Positions 42,573 to 50,647 of a stretch of 64,000 nucleotides of DNA are shown piece after piece (position 1 is the stretch's first letter; each line of letters opens with the position of its first letter). A program made the position numbers and the translations under genes. Origin of the DNA: Streptomyces sp. Je 1-79 (GTDB taxonomy: Bacteria > Actinomycetota > Actinomycetes > Streptomycetales > Streptomycetaceae); the NCBI RefSeq assembly GCF_025195125.1, contig NZ_JAMGSL010000005.1:186001-250000 (forward strand), given 5' to 3'. A model generated the notes under the pieces. That model did no database searches, was not told where the DNA came from, and worked only from the letters and a program-made list of their open reading frames with translations.

Positions 42573-45317
42573 TCAGGCCAGTGCGCGGGAGGCGTGGGCG
42601 CGGACGTCGGCGTCGGGGTCGGTGGTGGCCGTGGCGAGGGCGGCGCGGGCCTCGGGGTCCGTCCGGTGGGGGTGGAGCGAGAGGACGGCGGCCTTGCGGA
42701 CATCCGCGTTCGGGTCGGCCACCGCCTTCGCGAGCGCCGGGACGGCCTGCCCGGACGGCGCCGCGCGCAGGGCGGTCGCGGCACCGGCCCGCACCTGCCA
42801 GGCCGCTGCGGCGAGCGCGACCACCGCCGACTCGGCGCACGCGGGCGGGCAGCCCGTGACGGCGAGAGCGGCGAGAGCGGCGCCCTTGACCAGAGGGTCG
42901 GGGTCGTCCAGTAGGGGAAGCAGCGGTGCGGGCGCCGGAGTACGGACGGCCGCGAGGCCGCGGGCCACGGCGACCCGGACCTCGCGGGCGCCGTCGGCGG
43001 TGGCCGCCGCGAGCTCCGGGACCGCGTCGACCGAGACCAGGCCGCGTACCGCGTGGATCCGGACGTCGACGTCGGGGTCGGTGAGCGCCCCGGCGTACAC
43101 CGACGCGTCACCGAGCCGAAGGGCGCGCAGGACCTCCAGCGCGGCGGAGCGCACGACCGGATCGGTCACTCCGAGCGCCTCCCGCAGACCGCTCCCCAAC
43201 TCCGTTTCGTCGGGCAGTACTTCGACGAGCTCGCGCAGGGCCGCCGCGGCGGCGTGCCGGACCTCGGGCGCGCTGTCCCGCATCCGTTCGGCGAGCGCGG
43301 GTCCGGCCCCGGCCGGCACGGTCTCGCCGAGGGCGGCGACCGCCGCCGACCGGACGGCCGCGTCGGCGTCGGTGAGGTAGGGCCCGAGCGCGGCCAGATC
43401 GGGGGACTCCTCGGCGAGGGAGAGCAGGCGCAGGAGGGCGGGGCTCGGCCCTGCGGAAACGGGCGCCGATTCCCCCTCCCGCACCGGAGCCGGCTCCGCG
43501 CCGGCGCTCTTCGTGGCCCCCGCCGGAGCGACGTCCCGCCGGCCCGCCGTCGCCGTCGGCACCAGCTCCACCTCGCCCAGCCACCGCTCCGGCCCGGCCT
43601 CCGGCGTGAACTCCGGGACCGGGACCACGTACGGCTCGATCGGCCGGGCCGTGAACTCCATCGCCCCCGACGGGGACTTACGCAGGTCGACGTGGTGCAG
43701 CCACCCCGTGTCGTCGCGCTCCGGGTGGTCGAGCCGCTCGTGGTACAGCCCCCAGCGGGACTCGGTCCTCGCCAGCGAGGCCCGCGCCGCCATCTCCGCG
43801 CAGTCCCGGATGAACGACACCTCGGCGCACCGCATCAACTCGTGCGCGGTACGCGCCCCCAGGCCCTCGATCTCCCTCGACATCCGGTCGAACGCCTCCA
43901 CCGCCAGCGACAGCTTCGCCCCCGTCTTCGGCGGCGCCACGTAGTCGTTCACGAACCGGCGCAGCTTGTACTCCACCTGCGGCTGCGGCGGACCGTCGGG
44001 GTTGCGCAGCGGCCGGTAGACGAGTTCATGGGCGGCGGCCAGCTGCTCCTGCGGCAACTCCCCTTCGTACGAACGGTACTGAGCGGCGTCCTCGCCCGCC
44101 AGGTCGCCGAAGACGAAGGCTCCGATCATGTAGTTGTGCGGTACACAGGCGAGGTCTCCGGCCGCGTACAGCCGGGGCACGGTCGTGCGGGCGTGCGCGT
44201 CCACCCGTACGCCCGAGGCGGAGTGGCCGCCGCACAGTCCGATCTCCGAGATGTGCATCTCGATGTCGTGGGTGCGGTAGTCGTGTCCCCGGCCCTCGTG
44301 GAAGGTGCCCCGGGTGGGGCGCTCCGTCGTGTGCAGGATCGATTCGACGGCGCTGATGGTCTCCTCGGGCAGATGGCTGAGCTTCAGGTACACCGGGGCC
44401 CGGTCGGAGGCGAGTTCGGCCGCGAACTCGGCCATCATCTGCCCCGACCAGTAGTCCGACTCCACGAACCGCTCACCGTGCCGGTTCACCTGGTAACCGC
44501 CGAAGGGGTTCGCCACGTACGCGCAGGCCGGCCCGTTGTAGTCCTTGATCAACGGGTTGACCTGGAAGCACTCGATGCCGGTCAGGGCCGCACCCGCGTG
44601 GTACGCCATGGCGTAGCCGTCACCGGCGTTGGTGGGGTTCTCGTACGTCCCGTACAGGTACCCGGACGCGGGCAGACCGAGGCGGCCGCAGGCGCCCGTG
44701 GCCAGGATGACGGCCCCCGCCCGTACGGCGACGAACTCGCCGGTACGGGTGTTGAACCCGGCCGCGCCGATCGCCCGCCCGTCGTCGGGGTGGGTGAGGA
44801 CCCGTACCGGCATGACCCGGTTCTCGATCCGGATCCGCTCGCGCATCTCCCGGCGCCGCAACTGCCGGTAGAGGACCTTCTTGACGTCCTTGCCCTCCGG
44901 CATCGGCAGCACGTACGAGCCGGAGCGGTGGACCTGGCGGACCGCGTACTCGCCGTGCTCGTCCTTCTCGAACTTCACCCCGTACGACTCCAGCCGCTGG
45001 ACCATCGCGAAGCCGCGGGTCGCGGTCTGCCGGACGGTGGACTGGTCGACGATGCCGTCGTTGGCGCGGGTGATCTCGGCGACGTAGTCGTCGGGTTCGG
45101 CCCGGCCCGGAACGACGGCGTTGTTGACCCCGTCCATGCCCATGGCCAGGGCGCCGGAGTGGCGGACGTGCGCCTTCTCCAGGAGGAGCACGTCCGCGCC
45201 GCGCCCGGCGGCCGTCAGCGCGGCCATGGTGCCGGCGGTGCCGCCGCCGATGACGAGGACGTCGCAGGAGAGCTCGGTCGCGTCGGCGAGGTCGGGGATG
45301 GCCAGGGGGGTGTCCAC
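42573..45317 (-). CDS. AprA-like flavoprotein fused to C-terminal HEAT repeats
   Basis: 914 aa from GTG 45317. Residues 1-600 are a fumarate reductase/adenylylsulfate reductase-type flavoprotein: FAD motif VLVIGGGTAGTMAALTAA, VRHSGALAMGMDGVNN, LATGACGRLGL, AAGDLACVPHNYMIGAF and a helical C domain. Residues about 610-914 are nine or so HEAT-like repeats (DPDVDVRIHAVRGLV, DPNADVRKAAVLSL, DPDADVRAHASRAL) joined by an Ala/Pro linker. The matching iron-sulfur subunit is encoded at 48393-48620 in the same operon. Likely cytoplasmic oxidoreductase acting on the compound taken up by the ABC genes between them; the HEAT part is unusual for this family and may recruit a partner. Confidence 0.85.
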   Translation of the reverse strand: MDTPLAIPDLADATELSCDVLVIGGGTAGTMAALTAAGRGADVLLLEKAHVRHSGALAMGMDGVNNAVVPGRAEPDDYVAEITRANDGIVDQSTVRQTATRGFAMVQRLESYGVKFEKDEHGEYAVRQVHRSGSYVLPMPEGKDVKKVLYRQLRRREMRERIRIENRVMPVRVLTHPDDGRAIGAAGFNTRTGEFVAVRAGAVILATGACGRLGLPASGYLYGTYENPTNAGDGYAMAYHAGAALTGIECFQVNPLIKDYNGPACAYVANPFGGYQVNRHGERFVESDYWSGQMMAEFAAELASDRAPVYLKLSHLPEETISAVESILHTTERPTRGTFHEGRGHDYRTHDIEMHISEIGLCGGHSASGVRVDAHARTTVPRLYAAGDLACVPHNYMIGAFVFGDLAGEDAAQYRSYEGELPQEQLAAAHELVYRPLRNPDGPPQPQVEYKLRRFVNDYVAPPKTGAKLSLAVEAFDRMSREIEGLGARTAHELMRCAEVSFIRDCAEMAARASLARTESRWGLYHERLDHPERDDTGWLHHVDLRKSPSGAMEFTARPIEPYVVPVPEFTPEAGPERWLGEVELVPTATAGRRDVAPAGATKSAGAEPAPVREGESAPVSAGPSPALLRLLSLAEESPDLAALGPYLTDADAAVRSAAVAALGETVPAGAGPALAERMRDSAPEVRHAAAAALRELVEVLPDETELGSGLREALGVTDPVVRSAALEVLRALRLGDASVYAGALTDPDVDVRIHAVRGLVSVDAVPELAAATADGAREVRVAVARGLAAVRTPAPAPLLPLLDDPDPLVKGAALAALAVTGCPPACAESAVVALAAAAWQVRAGAATALRAAPSGQAVPALAKAVADPNADVRKAAVLSLHPHRTDPEARAALATATTDPDADVRAHASRALA

Positions 45318-45347
45318 GGGATGCCTTTCGGGAGCGTTCGGGCGGGA

Positions 45348-46103
45348 TCAGAGGGAGGCGAGCACGCGGCGGCGCAGCTCGACGGTGGGCGGCTCCTGCC
45401 GGGCGTCCCGCCGGCGCGGCCGCGGTACGTCGAGCACCTGGCCGGAGGGGAGCAGGGCGACGCGGTCACCCAGGTACAGGGCCTCGTCCACGTCGTGCGT
45501 GACGAAGACGACGGTGGCGCCCGTGCCGCGCAGGATCTCCACGAGGAGGTCCTGCATCCCGGCGCGGGTGTGGGCGTCGAGCGCGCCGAAGGGTTCGTCC
45601 ATCAGGACCGCCCGGGGGCTGCCGACCAGCGCCCGCGCCAGCTGCACCCGCTGCCGCTGGCCGCCGGAGAGCCGGTGCGGCAGCTTGCCGGCGTGGTCGG
45701 CGAGGCCGACCCGGTCCAGCCAGTCGGCGGCGGCCCGTCGTCGCTCGGCTCGTGGGACCCGGCGTATCGCGAGCGGCAGTTCCACGTTGGCGCGCACGGT
45801 ACGCCAGGGGAGCAGGGCGTCGTCCTGGAAGACCAGCGCGCGGTCGGCGGCAGGTCCCTCGACCGGCCGGCCGTCGTGGGTGACCTGCCCGTCCAGCGGG
45901 GGAAGCAGCCCGGCGAGGGTGCGCAGCAGAGTCGACTTGCCGCAGCCGGACGGGCCGACCACGGCCAGCAGTTCGCCGGGCGCGATCCGCAGTTCGGCGG
46001 CGGCGAAGACCGTCGTACCGTCCGCGTGGCCGAGTCGTACGTCGTGCAGGGCGAGCTCCGCTCCGGCGCCGGCGGGCGCGGCGCTCGGGGGCGCGCTGGT
46101 CAT
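45348..46103 (-). CDS. ABC transporter ATPase, SsuB/TauB type
   Basis: 251 aa. Walker A GPSGCGKST, Q-loop VFQDDALLPWR, signature LSGGQRQRV, Walker B AVLMDEPFGALD, and VTHDVDEA. These features fit the nitrate/sulfonate/taurine importer ATPases. ATG 46103 overlaps the permease stop by 4 bases. Forms the importer with the permease and lipoprotein upstream. Confidence 0.88.
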   Translation of the reverse strand: MTSAPPSAAPAGAGAELALHDVRLGHADGTTVFAAAELRIAPGELLAVVGPSGCGKSTLLRTLAGLLPPLDGQVTHDGRPVEGPAADRALVFQDDALLPWRTVRANVELPLAIRRVPRAERRRAAADWLDRVGLADHAGKLPHRLSGGQRQRVQLARALVGSPRAVLMDEPFGALDAHTRAGMQDLLVEILRGTGATVVFVTHDVDEALYLGDRVALLPSGQVLDVPRPRRRDARQEPPTVELRRRVLASL

Positions 46104-47017
46104 GAGACGGACTCCTTCTCGACGCCGACGCCGACGCCGACGACGGGGGCTGGGGCTGGGACGGAGGCGGGGGCGGGTGCCGAGGTGACGGACGTGCGGG
46201 CGGCGGTGCCGCGACGGAACGCCGCACGGGCGACTCCTGCCGCCGGCCGCCCGGCCGGACGGGGCAGCCACGAGGTGACGCGGCGGCCCAGGAGCTCCAC
46301 GGCCGTGGAGGTGAGCCAGCCCAGGGCGCCGATCGTGGCCATGCCGACGAAGACGCCGGGATAGTCGACGACCGTGTAGTCCTGCCAGGTGCGGTACCCG
46401 ACCCCGTACTCGCCGGAGATCATCTCCGCCGAGATGACACAGATCCACGAGACGCCGATGCCCACCGACAGACCGCCGAAGATCCCCGGCAGCGCGCCGG
46501 GCAGGACCACCGAGAACAGCACCCGGGCCCGGCCACCGCCCATGGTGAGCACGGCTTCCTCCCACACCGGGGTCAGGGCGCGCACCGCGTGCCGGGTCGA
46601 CACCAGGATCGGGAAGAAGCCCGCGGTGAAGGTGATGAAGACGATCCCCTGCTCGTTGGTGGGCAGCAGCAGGATCGCGACCGGGACCAGGGCGATCGCC
46701 GGCACCGGCCGTGCCACCTCGAGGAGCGGGCCCAGGAGATCGGCGGCCCACCGGGAGCGGGCGACGAGGGTGCCGACCGTCACCCCCGCCACCGCGGCGA
46801 GCAGGAAGCCGACCACGATCCGGCGCAGGCTGTGCCCGAGGTCCTGCCAGTACGCGCCCGTGCCGACCCGGTCGGCGGCGGCGGAGGCCACCTCGCCGAC
46901 CGTGGGGAACTGCTCGAACCGCAGCCACAGGTTCACGTCCAGGGAGGTCAGCAGCTGCCACAGCGCGAGAGCCGCCCCGAGCGAGAGCGCCCGCAGCAGC
47001 CAGCGGCCCGCGCTCAT
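46100..47017 (-). CDS. ABC transporter permease, SsuC/TauC type
   Basis: 305 aa with six hydrophobic helices and the inner-membrane component loop EEAVLTMGGGRARVLFSVVLPGALPGIFGGL. A C-terminal tail of 50 residues rich in Pro/Val/Gly repeats (PAPAPVVGVGVGVE) follows the last helix. ATG 47017 overlaps the upstream gene stop by 4 bases. Confidence 0.88.
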   Translation of the reverse strand: MSAGRWLLRALSLGAALALWQLLTSLDVNLWLRFEQFPTVGEVASAAADRVGTGAYWQDLGHSLRRIVVGFLLAAVAGVTVGTLVARSRWAADLLGPLLEVARPVPAIALVPVAILLLPTNEQGIVFITFTAGFFPILVSTRHAVRALTPVWEEAVLTMGGGRARVLFSVVLPGALPGIFGGLSVGIGVSWICVISAEMISGEYGVGYRTWQDYTVVDYPGVFVGMATIGALGWLTSTAVELLGRRVTSWLPRPAGRPAAGVARAAFRRGTAARTSVTSAPAPASVPAPAPVVGVGVGVEKESVS

Positions 47018-48378
47018 GACGCCAGGCCGACGGCGGTCGCGTGGTCGACGATCCGGGATCCGGGGTGCGCGTCGACGTACGCCTCCGCTCCGGCCCGTGT
47101 GACGAAGGCGCGCGGTTCGGAGCCCTCGGCGACCCACACCGCCTTGTCGGCGAACCACAGGGTCCCGGTCACCGTGTCCGGGACGTACGCGGCCCGTACG
47201 TCGGCGCCCTTGGCCGCCTTCAGCAACTCCTTCGGGCTGTCGAAGGTACGGGTGGTGCTCTGCCCCTTCAGCCACAGCTCGGGCTTGGCGGCGGTCGCCT
47301 TCGGGTACGGCGGCGCCTGCGCCGCCCGCGCCAGCGGGGCCCGGTCGACGAAGGCGTCCACATCGACGTCGCCCACGAGCTTGGCCGCCTTCAGCAGGGG
47401 CACGTCCTTCTTCAGCGCGTCGATCAGCTCCGGGCGGAGCTCGGGGTCGAAGGTGGCGATGCCGTTGGCCCCGTTGTAGAGGTAGACCACCTCGGCCGGC
47501 AGCCCGGTCTCCTCGGCCACCGACTCGGCGGCGGCGACCGGCTGTTCCCGCAGGTGGTCGGTGGCCCGCCGCTGCGCCGTGAGGAAGTCGTCGAGGATCC
47601 CCTTGCGCTCCTCGGCGAACTTCTCCCGGACGGTGACCCCGTGGAAGGTCGGCAGGTTCAGCTCGGCGCCGTCGTAGAGCGCCGTGGCACGGCCTTCGAA
47701 GGCCAGCAGCCCGGGCCAGGCGACGAACTGCGACAGGGCGTCGGCGCTGCCCGCGGCCAGGGCGGACGCGCCGACGCTGGGCTGCTGGTTCAGCTTCCGG
47801 ATGTCCTTCTCCGGGTCGACGCCCGCCTGCTGGAGGGCCCGGACCAGGGTCCCGTCGGCGGCCGAGCCGACGCTCGTCGACACCTTTCTGCCACGGAGGT
47901 CCGCCAGCGACCGCAGGGGCGAACCGGGCTTGGTGACCACGGTGTTGAGGCCGCCGCGCAGGTTGTAGCCGGTGACCGAGACCAGCCGCGTGGGCTGCTT
48001 CAGCTGCCTGCCGCGGGCGGCGTTGATGAGCAGGGGGAAGTCGCCCATCGAGCCGATGTCGATCTTCCCGGCGGTCATCTGGGCGGTGATCGGGGCCCCG
48101 GTCGCGTAGTCCTGCCACACCACCTTGTAGGTGACGCCGTCCTTCTTCCCGCGGGCCGCGAGCTCCTCCTCGAAGTAGCCGAGCGAACGCAGCAGGGTGC
48201 CGGCTGTGACCGTGTTGATGGTCTTCGACTGGTAGCCGACGGTCACCGTGACGGTGCCCGTCCCGGCCGGGCCGTCGGCGCCCGCCGCGCCACCGCAGGC
48301 CGTGGTCAGCAGCAGCGCGAGGGAGAGCGGGACGAGCCGGGCGGGGGAGCGGAGTGCGGTGATGCGCTTGCCGTGCAT
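47014..48378 (-). CDS. Substrate-binding lipoprotein with extra C-terminal domain
   Basis: 454 aa from ATG 48378. Lipoprotein signal with lipobox LTTAC at about residue 28. NMT1/SsuA-type binding domain to about residue 365: VGYQSKTINTVTAGTLLRSLGY, GSMGDFPLLINAARG, STSVGSAADGTLVRALQQAG. Longer than usual members: the last 90 residues (WLKGQSTTRTFDSPKELL... to ...AGAEAYVDAHPGSRIVDHATAV) look like a NosL-like small domain, an addition I infer from the AYVDAHPG pattern. Ligand likely an organosulfonate or similar anion; not determinable. Confidence 0.85.
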   Translation of the reverse strand: MHGKRITALRSPARLVPLSLALLLTTACGGAAGADGPAGTGTVTVTVGYQSKTINTVTAGTLLRSLGYFEEELAARGKKDGVTYKVVWQDYATGAPITAQMTAGKIDIGSMGDFPLLINAARGRQLKQPTRLVSVTGYNLRGGLNTVVTKPGSPLRSLADLRGRKVSTSVGSAADGTLVRALQQAGVDPEKDIRKLNQQPSVGASALAAGSADALSQFVAWPGLLAFEGRATALYDGAELNLPTFHGVTVREKFAEERKGILDDFLTAQRRATDHLREQPVAAAESVAEETGLPAEVVYLYNGANGIATFDPELRPELIDALKKDVPLLKAAKLVGDVDVDAFVDRAPLARAAQAPPYPKATAAKPELWLKGQSTTRTFDSPKELLKAAKGADVRAAYVPDTVTGTLWFADKAVWVAEGSEPRAFVTRAGAEAYVDAHPGSRIVDHATAVGLAS

Positions 48379-48392
48379 GGGAGTCGGGCCTT

Positions 48393-48620
48393 TCACCGGA
48401 GCAGATAGGGCATGTTGACGGTGACCGCGCCGGTGGGGCAGCGGGCCGCGCACGGGCCGCAGTACCAGCACTCGTCGACGTGCATGTACGCCTTGCCGTT
48501 GTCCTCGCGGATGGCGAGCGAGTCGAGCGGACACATGTCGACGCAGAGCGTGCAGCCGTCGATGCACTTGGACTCGTCGATGGTCACGGGCACGTCGGCG
48601 CGTTGCGGCACCAGAGGCAT
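48393..48620 (-). CDS. 2x[4Fe-4S] ferredoxin, AprB-like
   Basis: 75 aa with two cluster motifs, CIDGCTLCVDMCP (residues 19-31) and CWYCGPCAARCP (residues 51-62). The sequence VTIDESKCIDGCTLCVDMCPLD and the ending TGAVTVNMPY recall the beta subunit of adenylylsulfate reductase. First structural gene of the operon; it should pass electrons to or from the AprA-like flavoprotein. GGAG about 8 bases before the ATG. Confidence 0.88.
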   Translation of the reverse strand: MPLVPQRADVPVTIDESKCIDGCTLCVDMCPLDSLAIREDNGKAYMHVDECWYCGPCAARCPTGAVTVNMPYLLR

Positions 48621-48662
48621 GGCTGTCTCCAGGAGGCGGGGTGGGGCGGGGGAAGGGGGGTG

Positions 48663-49430
48663 TCAGACGGAGCGGTGCAGGACGCCGCTCATGGTGATGC
48701 GGTCGCCGCGGAACCGGATGAACTCCAGGTCCACGGGGCGTCCGTCGGGCAGACAGGTCAGCCGCTCCAGCATCAGCACGGCGGCCCCGCGGGGCGCCTG
48801 GAGGACGGCGGCGGAGTGCGCGTCGGCGTTGACGGCTTCGAGGGTGATCTCGGCATGCCCCAGCGGGCCGCCGGTGAGCGACTCCAGGAGCCGGAACACG
48901 TCCGTGTTCTCCAGGTCGCAGCCGAGGAGTCGACCGCCGATGTCCATGGGCAGATAGGACAGGTCCAGGGAGAGCGGCAGCCCGTTCAGCCGGCGCAGCC
49001 GCTCGATGCAGAGCACGTCCGTGTGCTCGGGCAGGCCCAGCCGGTGCGCCACCGGGCCCGGGGCGGCGACCGGCCCGACCGTGCGCACCTCGTTGGTGAC
49101 CCGGCCGTGCTCGTGCAGCGTCTCGGCCAGGCCCTGGAGCCGGTCCAGGCCGTGCGGGTACTTCTCGCACACCACGACCGTGCCGACACCGGGCTGCCGG
49201 TCGACGAGCTGCTCGCCGCGCAGCAGGTCCAGGGCCTGGCGGACGGTGTTGCGGCTGGCCCGGTAGTCGGCGGCGATGGTGTCCTCCAGGGGGAGGACAC
49301 CGCCGGGGAAGCCGCCCGTCAGGATCTGGTGGCGGAGCAGGTCGGCGAGTTCCCGGGCCCGGTCCGCGCGGAGTCGCCGGCGGCGCGCGGCGGCGACCGG
49401 GAGGGAGGCGGGGGCGGGTTCGGCTGGCAT
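48663..49430 (-). CDS. GntR-family regulator with UTRA domain
   Basis: 255 aa. GntR winged helix: ADLLRHQILTGGFPGGVLPLEDTIAADYRASRNTVRQALDLLRGEQLVDRQPGVGTVV, then a UTRA ligand domain (about 85-250; LCIERLRRLNGLPLSLDLSYLP). Forty-two bases upstream of the ferredoxin gene, so it probably controls this operon in response to the transported compound. ATG 49430 has no clear ribosome site and may be expressed as leaderless mRNA. Confidence 0.85.
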   Translation of the reverse strand: MPAEPAPASLPVAAARRRRLRADRARELADLLRHQILTGGFPGGVLPLEDTIAADYRASRNTVRQALDLLRGEQLVDRQPGVGTVVVCEKYPHGLDRLQGLAETLHEHGRVTNEVRTVGPVAAPGPVAHRLGLPEHTDVLCIERLRRLNGLPLSLDLSYLPMDIGGRLLGCDLENTDVFRLLESLTGGPLGHAEITLEAVNADAHSAAVLQAPRGAAVLMLERLTCLPDGRPVDLEFIRFRGDRITMSGVLHRSV

Positions 49431-49600
49431 GTCTGGGAACGTACCGGCGGACCCGCGGGGATGGTGTTGCGGCGGCATTGCGCCACCTGACGCCCCGAAG
49501 GCACCGCCGTGACCTGCTGTTTCGTCGACGCCCTCGGAAGATCCGCCACCCAGTGGCTCACCAGGTGGACGCTTTCTGCCCAGAATGCGGGCAGACCCGC

Positions 49601-49639
49601 CCCGCACCGGTGCGGGCCGTGGCGCGAGCCCCACGGCCC
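49601..49639 (-). terminator. Double hairpin after the Imm49 gene
   Basis: A 16-bp self-complementary palindrome CCCGCACCGGTGCGGG (49601-49616) overlaps a 9-bp stem GGGCCGTGG / CCACGGCCC (49614-49622 / 49631-49639, loop 8). The second stem starts 11 bases past the stop at 49650 on the minus strand. Confidence 0.65.
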
Positions 49640-49649
49640 GCGCCCCCGC

Positions 49650-50603
49650 CTACTTCGCGTACCAGTACCCGAGCTTGTTCTCCCCGGCGTCCGCGGCGTG
49701 CTGGAGGGCGTCCGAGCGGCCCACGATGCCGCGCGGCAGGTATGCGGAGCGGACCTCCAGGTCCCAGCCGTGCACCTGGACGGCGAGCGCCGCCAGGGCG
49801 AGGGCGTCCAGCGGCAGCAGCGTGCGCGGGGCCGGGTCCGTGCCCACGCTCTCGCGGTGGAGGTCGAGCCGGGCCGCCAGGGCCTCCTCGAAGGCGCGCC
49901 GGTCGTCGTCGAGCAGGACGCGCAGCAGTCGCTGATCCGGCGTCAGGGCCGCGGTCACGTCCAGCCGCTCGGCGGCCTCGGCACGCTCTCGCGGGTCCGG
50001 CTTGCGCAGCGGAACGGTCGGCCAGTCGCGGGGCAGGTGCCCGCTCGCCTCGGTCAGGTAGGTGCAGAGCGCCTCCATCGCGGCCAGGTCCGCCGGCTCC
50101 GACGTCGAGGTCAGCTTCGAGTACGGCACGCCGTCCCGGATCGAGGAGGCGTAGCCACCGCCCAGCAGCAGTCCCGTGACCCGCTGCCAGTCCCACACCA
50201 CTCCGCTGACGACGACGGCCGCGAATGTGTCCAGCCACGTACGGGCCGTGGGAGCCTCGTCGACGACGTCGTGGAACGCCATCTCCTCGCTGGTCAGTTC
50301 CTGGCGTATGAGCGAGAACGTGATCTCCTGGTCGCCGTCGGGGTAGCAGCCGAGGCTGATCACGCCCAACGCGCACTCCGCAGCCGTCAGCAGCGCGAGG
50401 CGCGCGGCCTCGTCGAGCCCGGGCTCGGTGAGTGTGCGAGCGGCGACGTGATCGAGCAGCTCGTCGCCCATCTCCCGCAGCCGGTCGAGGCGGAAGCTGC
50501 CGTAACGCATGCTGTGCCACCGCCCGAAGGCCCGCCCGTGGATGTCGTCGAGCGCGTGGGCCATGCGCTCCTCGCTCACCTCGTGATGCGCCACTTCCCG
50601 CAC
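49650..50603 (-). CDS. Imm49-family immunity-like protein
   Basis: 317 aa from GTG 50603 (AAGGGA about 9 bases before). VREVAHHEVSEERMAHALDDIHGRAF, MRYGSFRLDRLREMGDELLDHVAARTL, and DGDQEITFSLI agree with the Imm49 immunity family as I recall it from Streptomyces. Soluble, mostly helical. No toxin gene with an RHS or CdiA body is adjacent; instead the CHAT protein gene lies 45 bases upstream in the same direction. Such Imm49 genes are often orphans, so immunity to an outside toxin, or a link with the CHAT protein, are both open. Confidence 0.7.
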   Translation of the reverse strand: MREVAHHEVSEERMAHALDDIHGRAFGRWHSMRYGSFRLDRLREMGDELLDHVAARTLTEPGLDEAARLALLTAAECALGVISLGCYPDGDQEITFSLIRQELTSEEMAFHDVVDEAPTARTWLDTFAAVVVSGVVWDWQRVTGLLLGGGYASSIRDGVPYSKLTSTSEPADLAAMEALCTYLTEASGHLPRDWPTVPLRKPDPRERAEAAERLDVTAALTPDQRLLRVLLDDDRRAFEEALAARLDLHRESVGTDPAPRTLLPLDALALAALAVQVHGWDLEVRSAYLPRGIVGRSDALQHAADAGENKLGYWYAK

Positions 50604-50647
50604 GAGTGCCGTCCCTTCAAGATCGATCCGCCGGGAGACGGACGCTA

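Noticed and set aside
43053..46364. 1103-codon open frame antisense to the flavoprotein and ABC genes
   Set aside because: Spans several real genes on the other strand; product is His/Arg/Gly-rich without domain signals.
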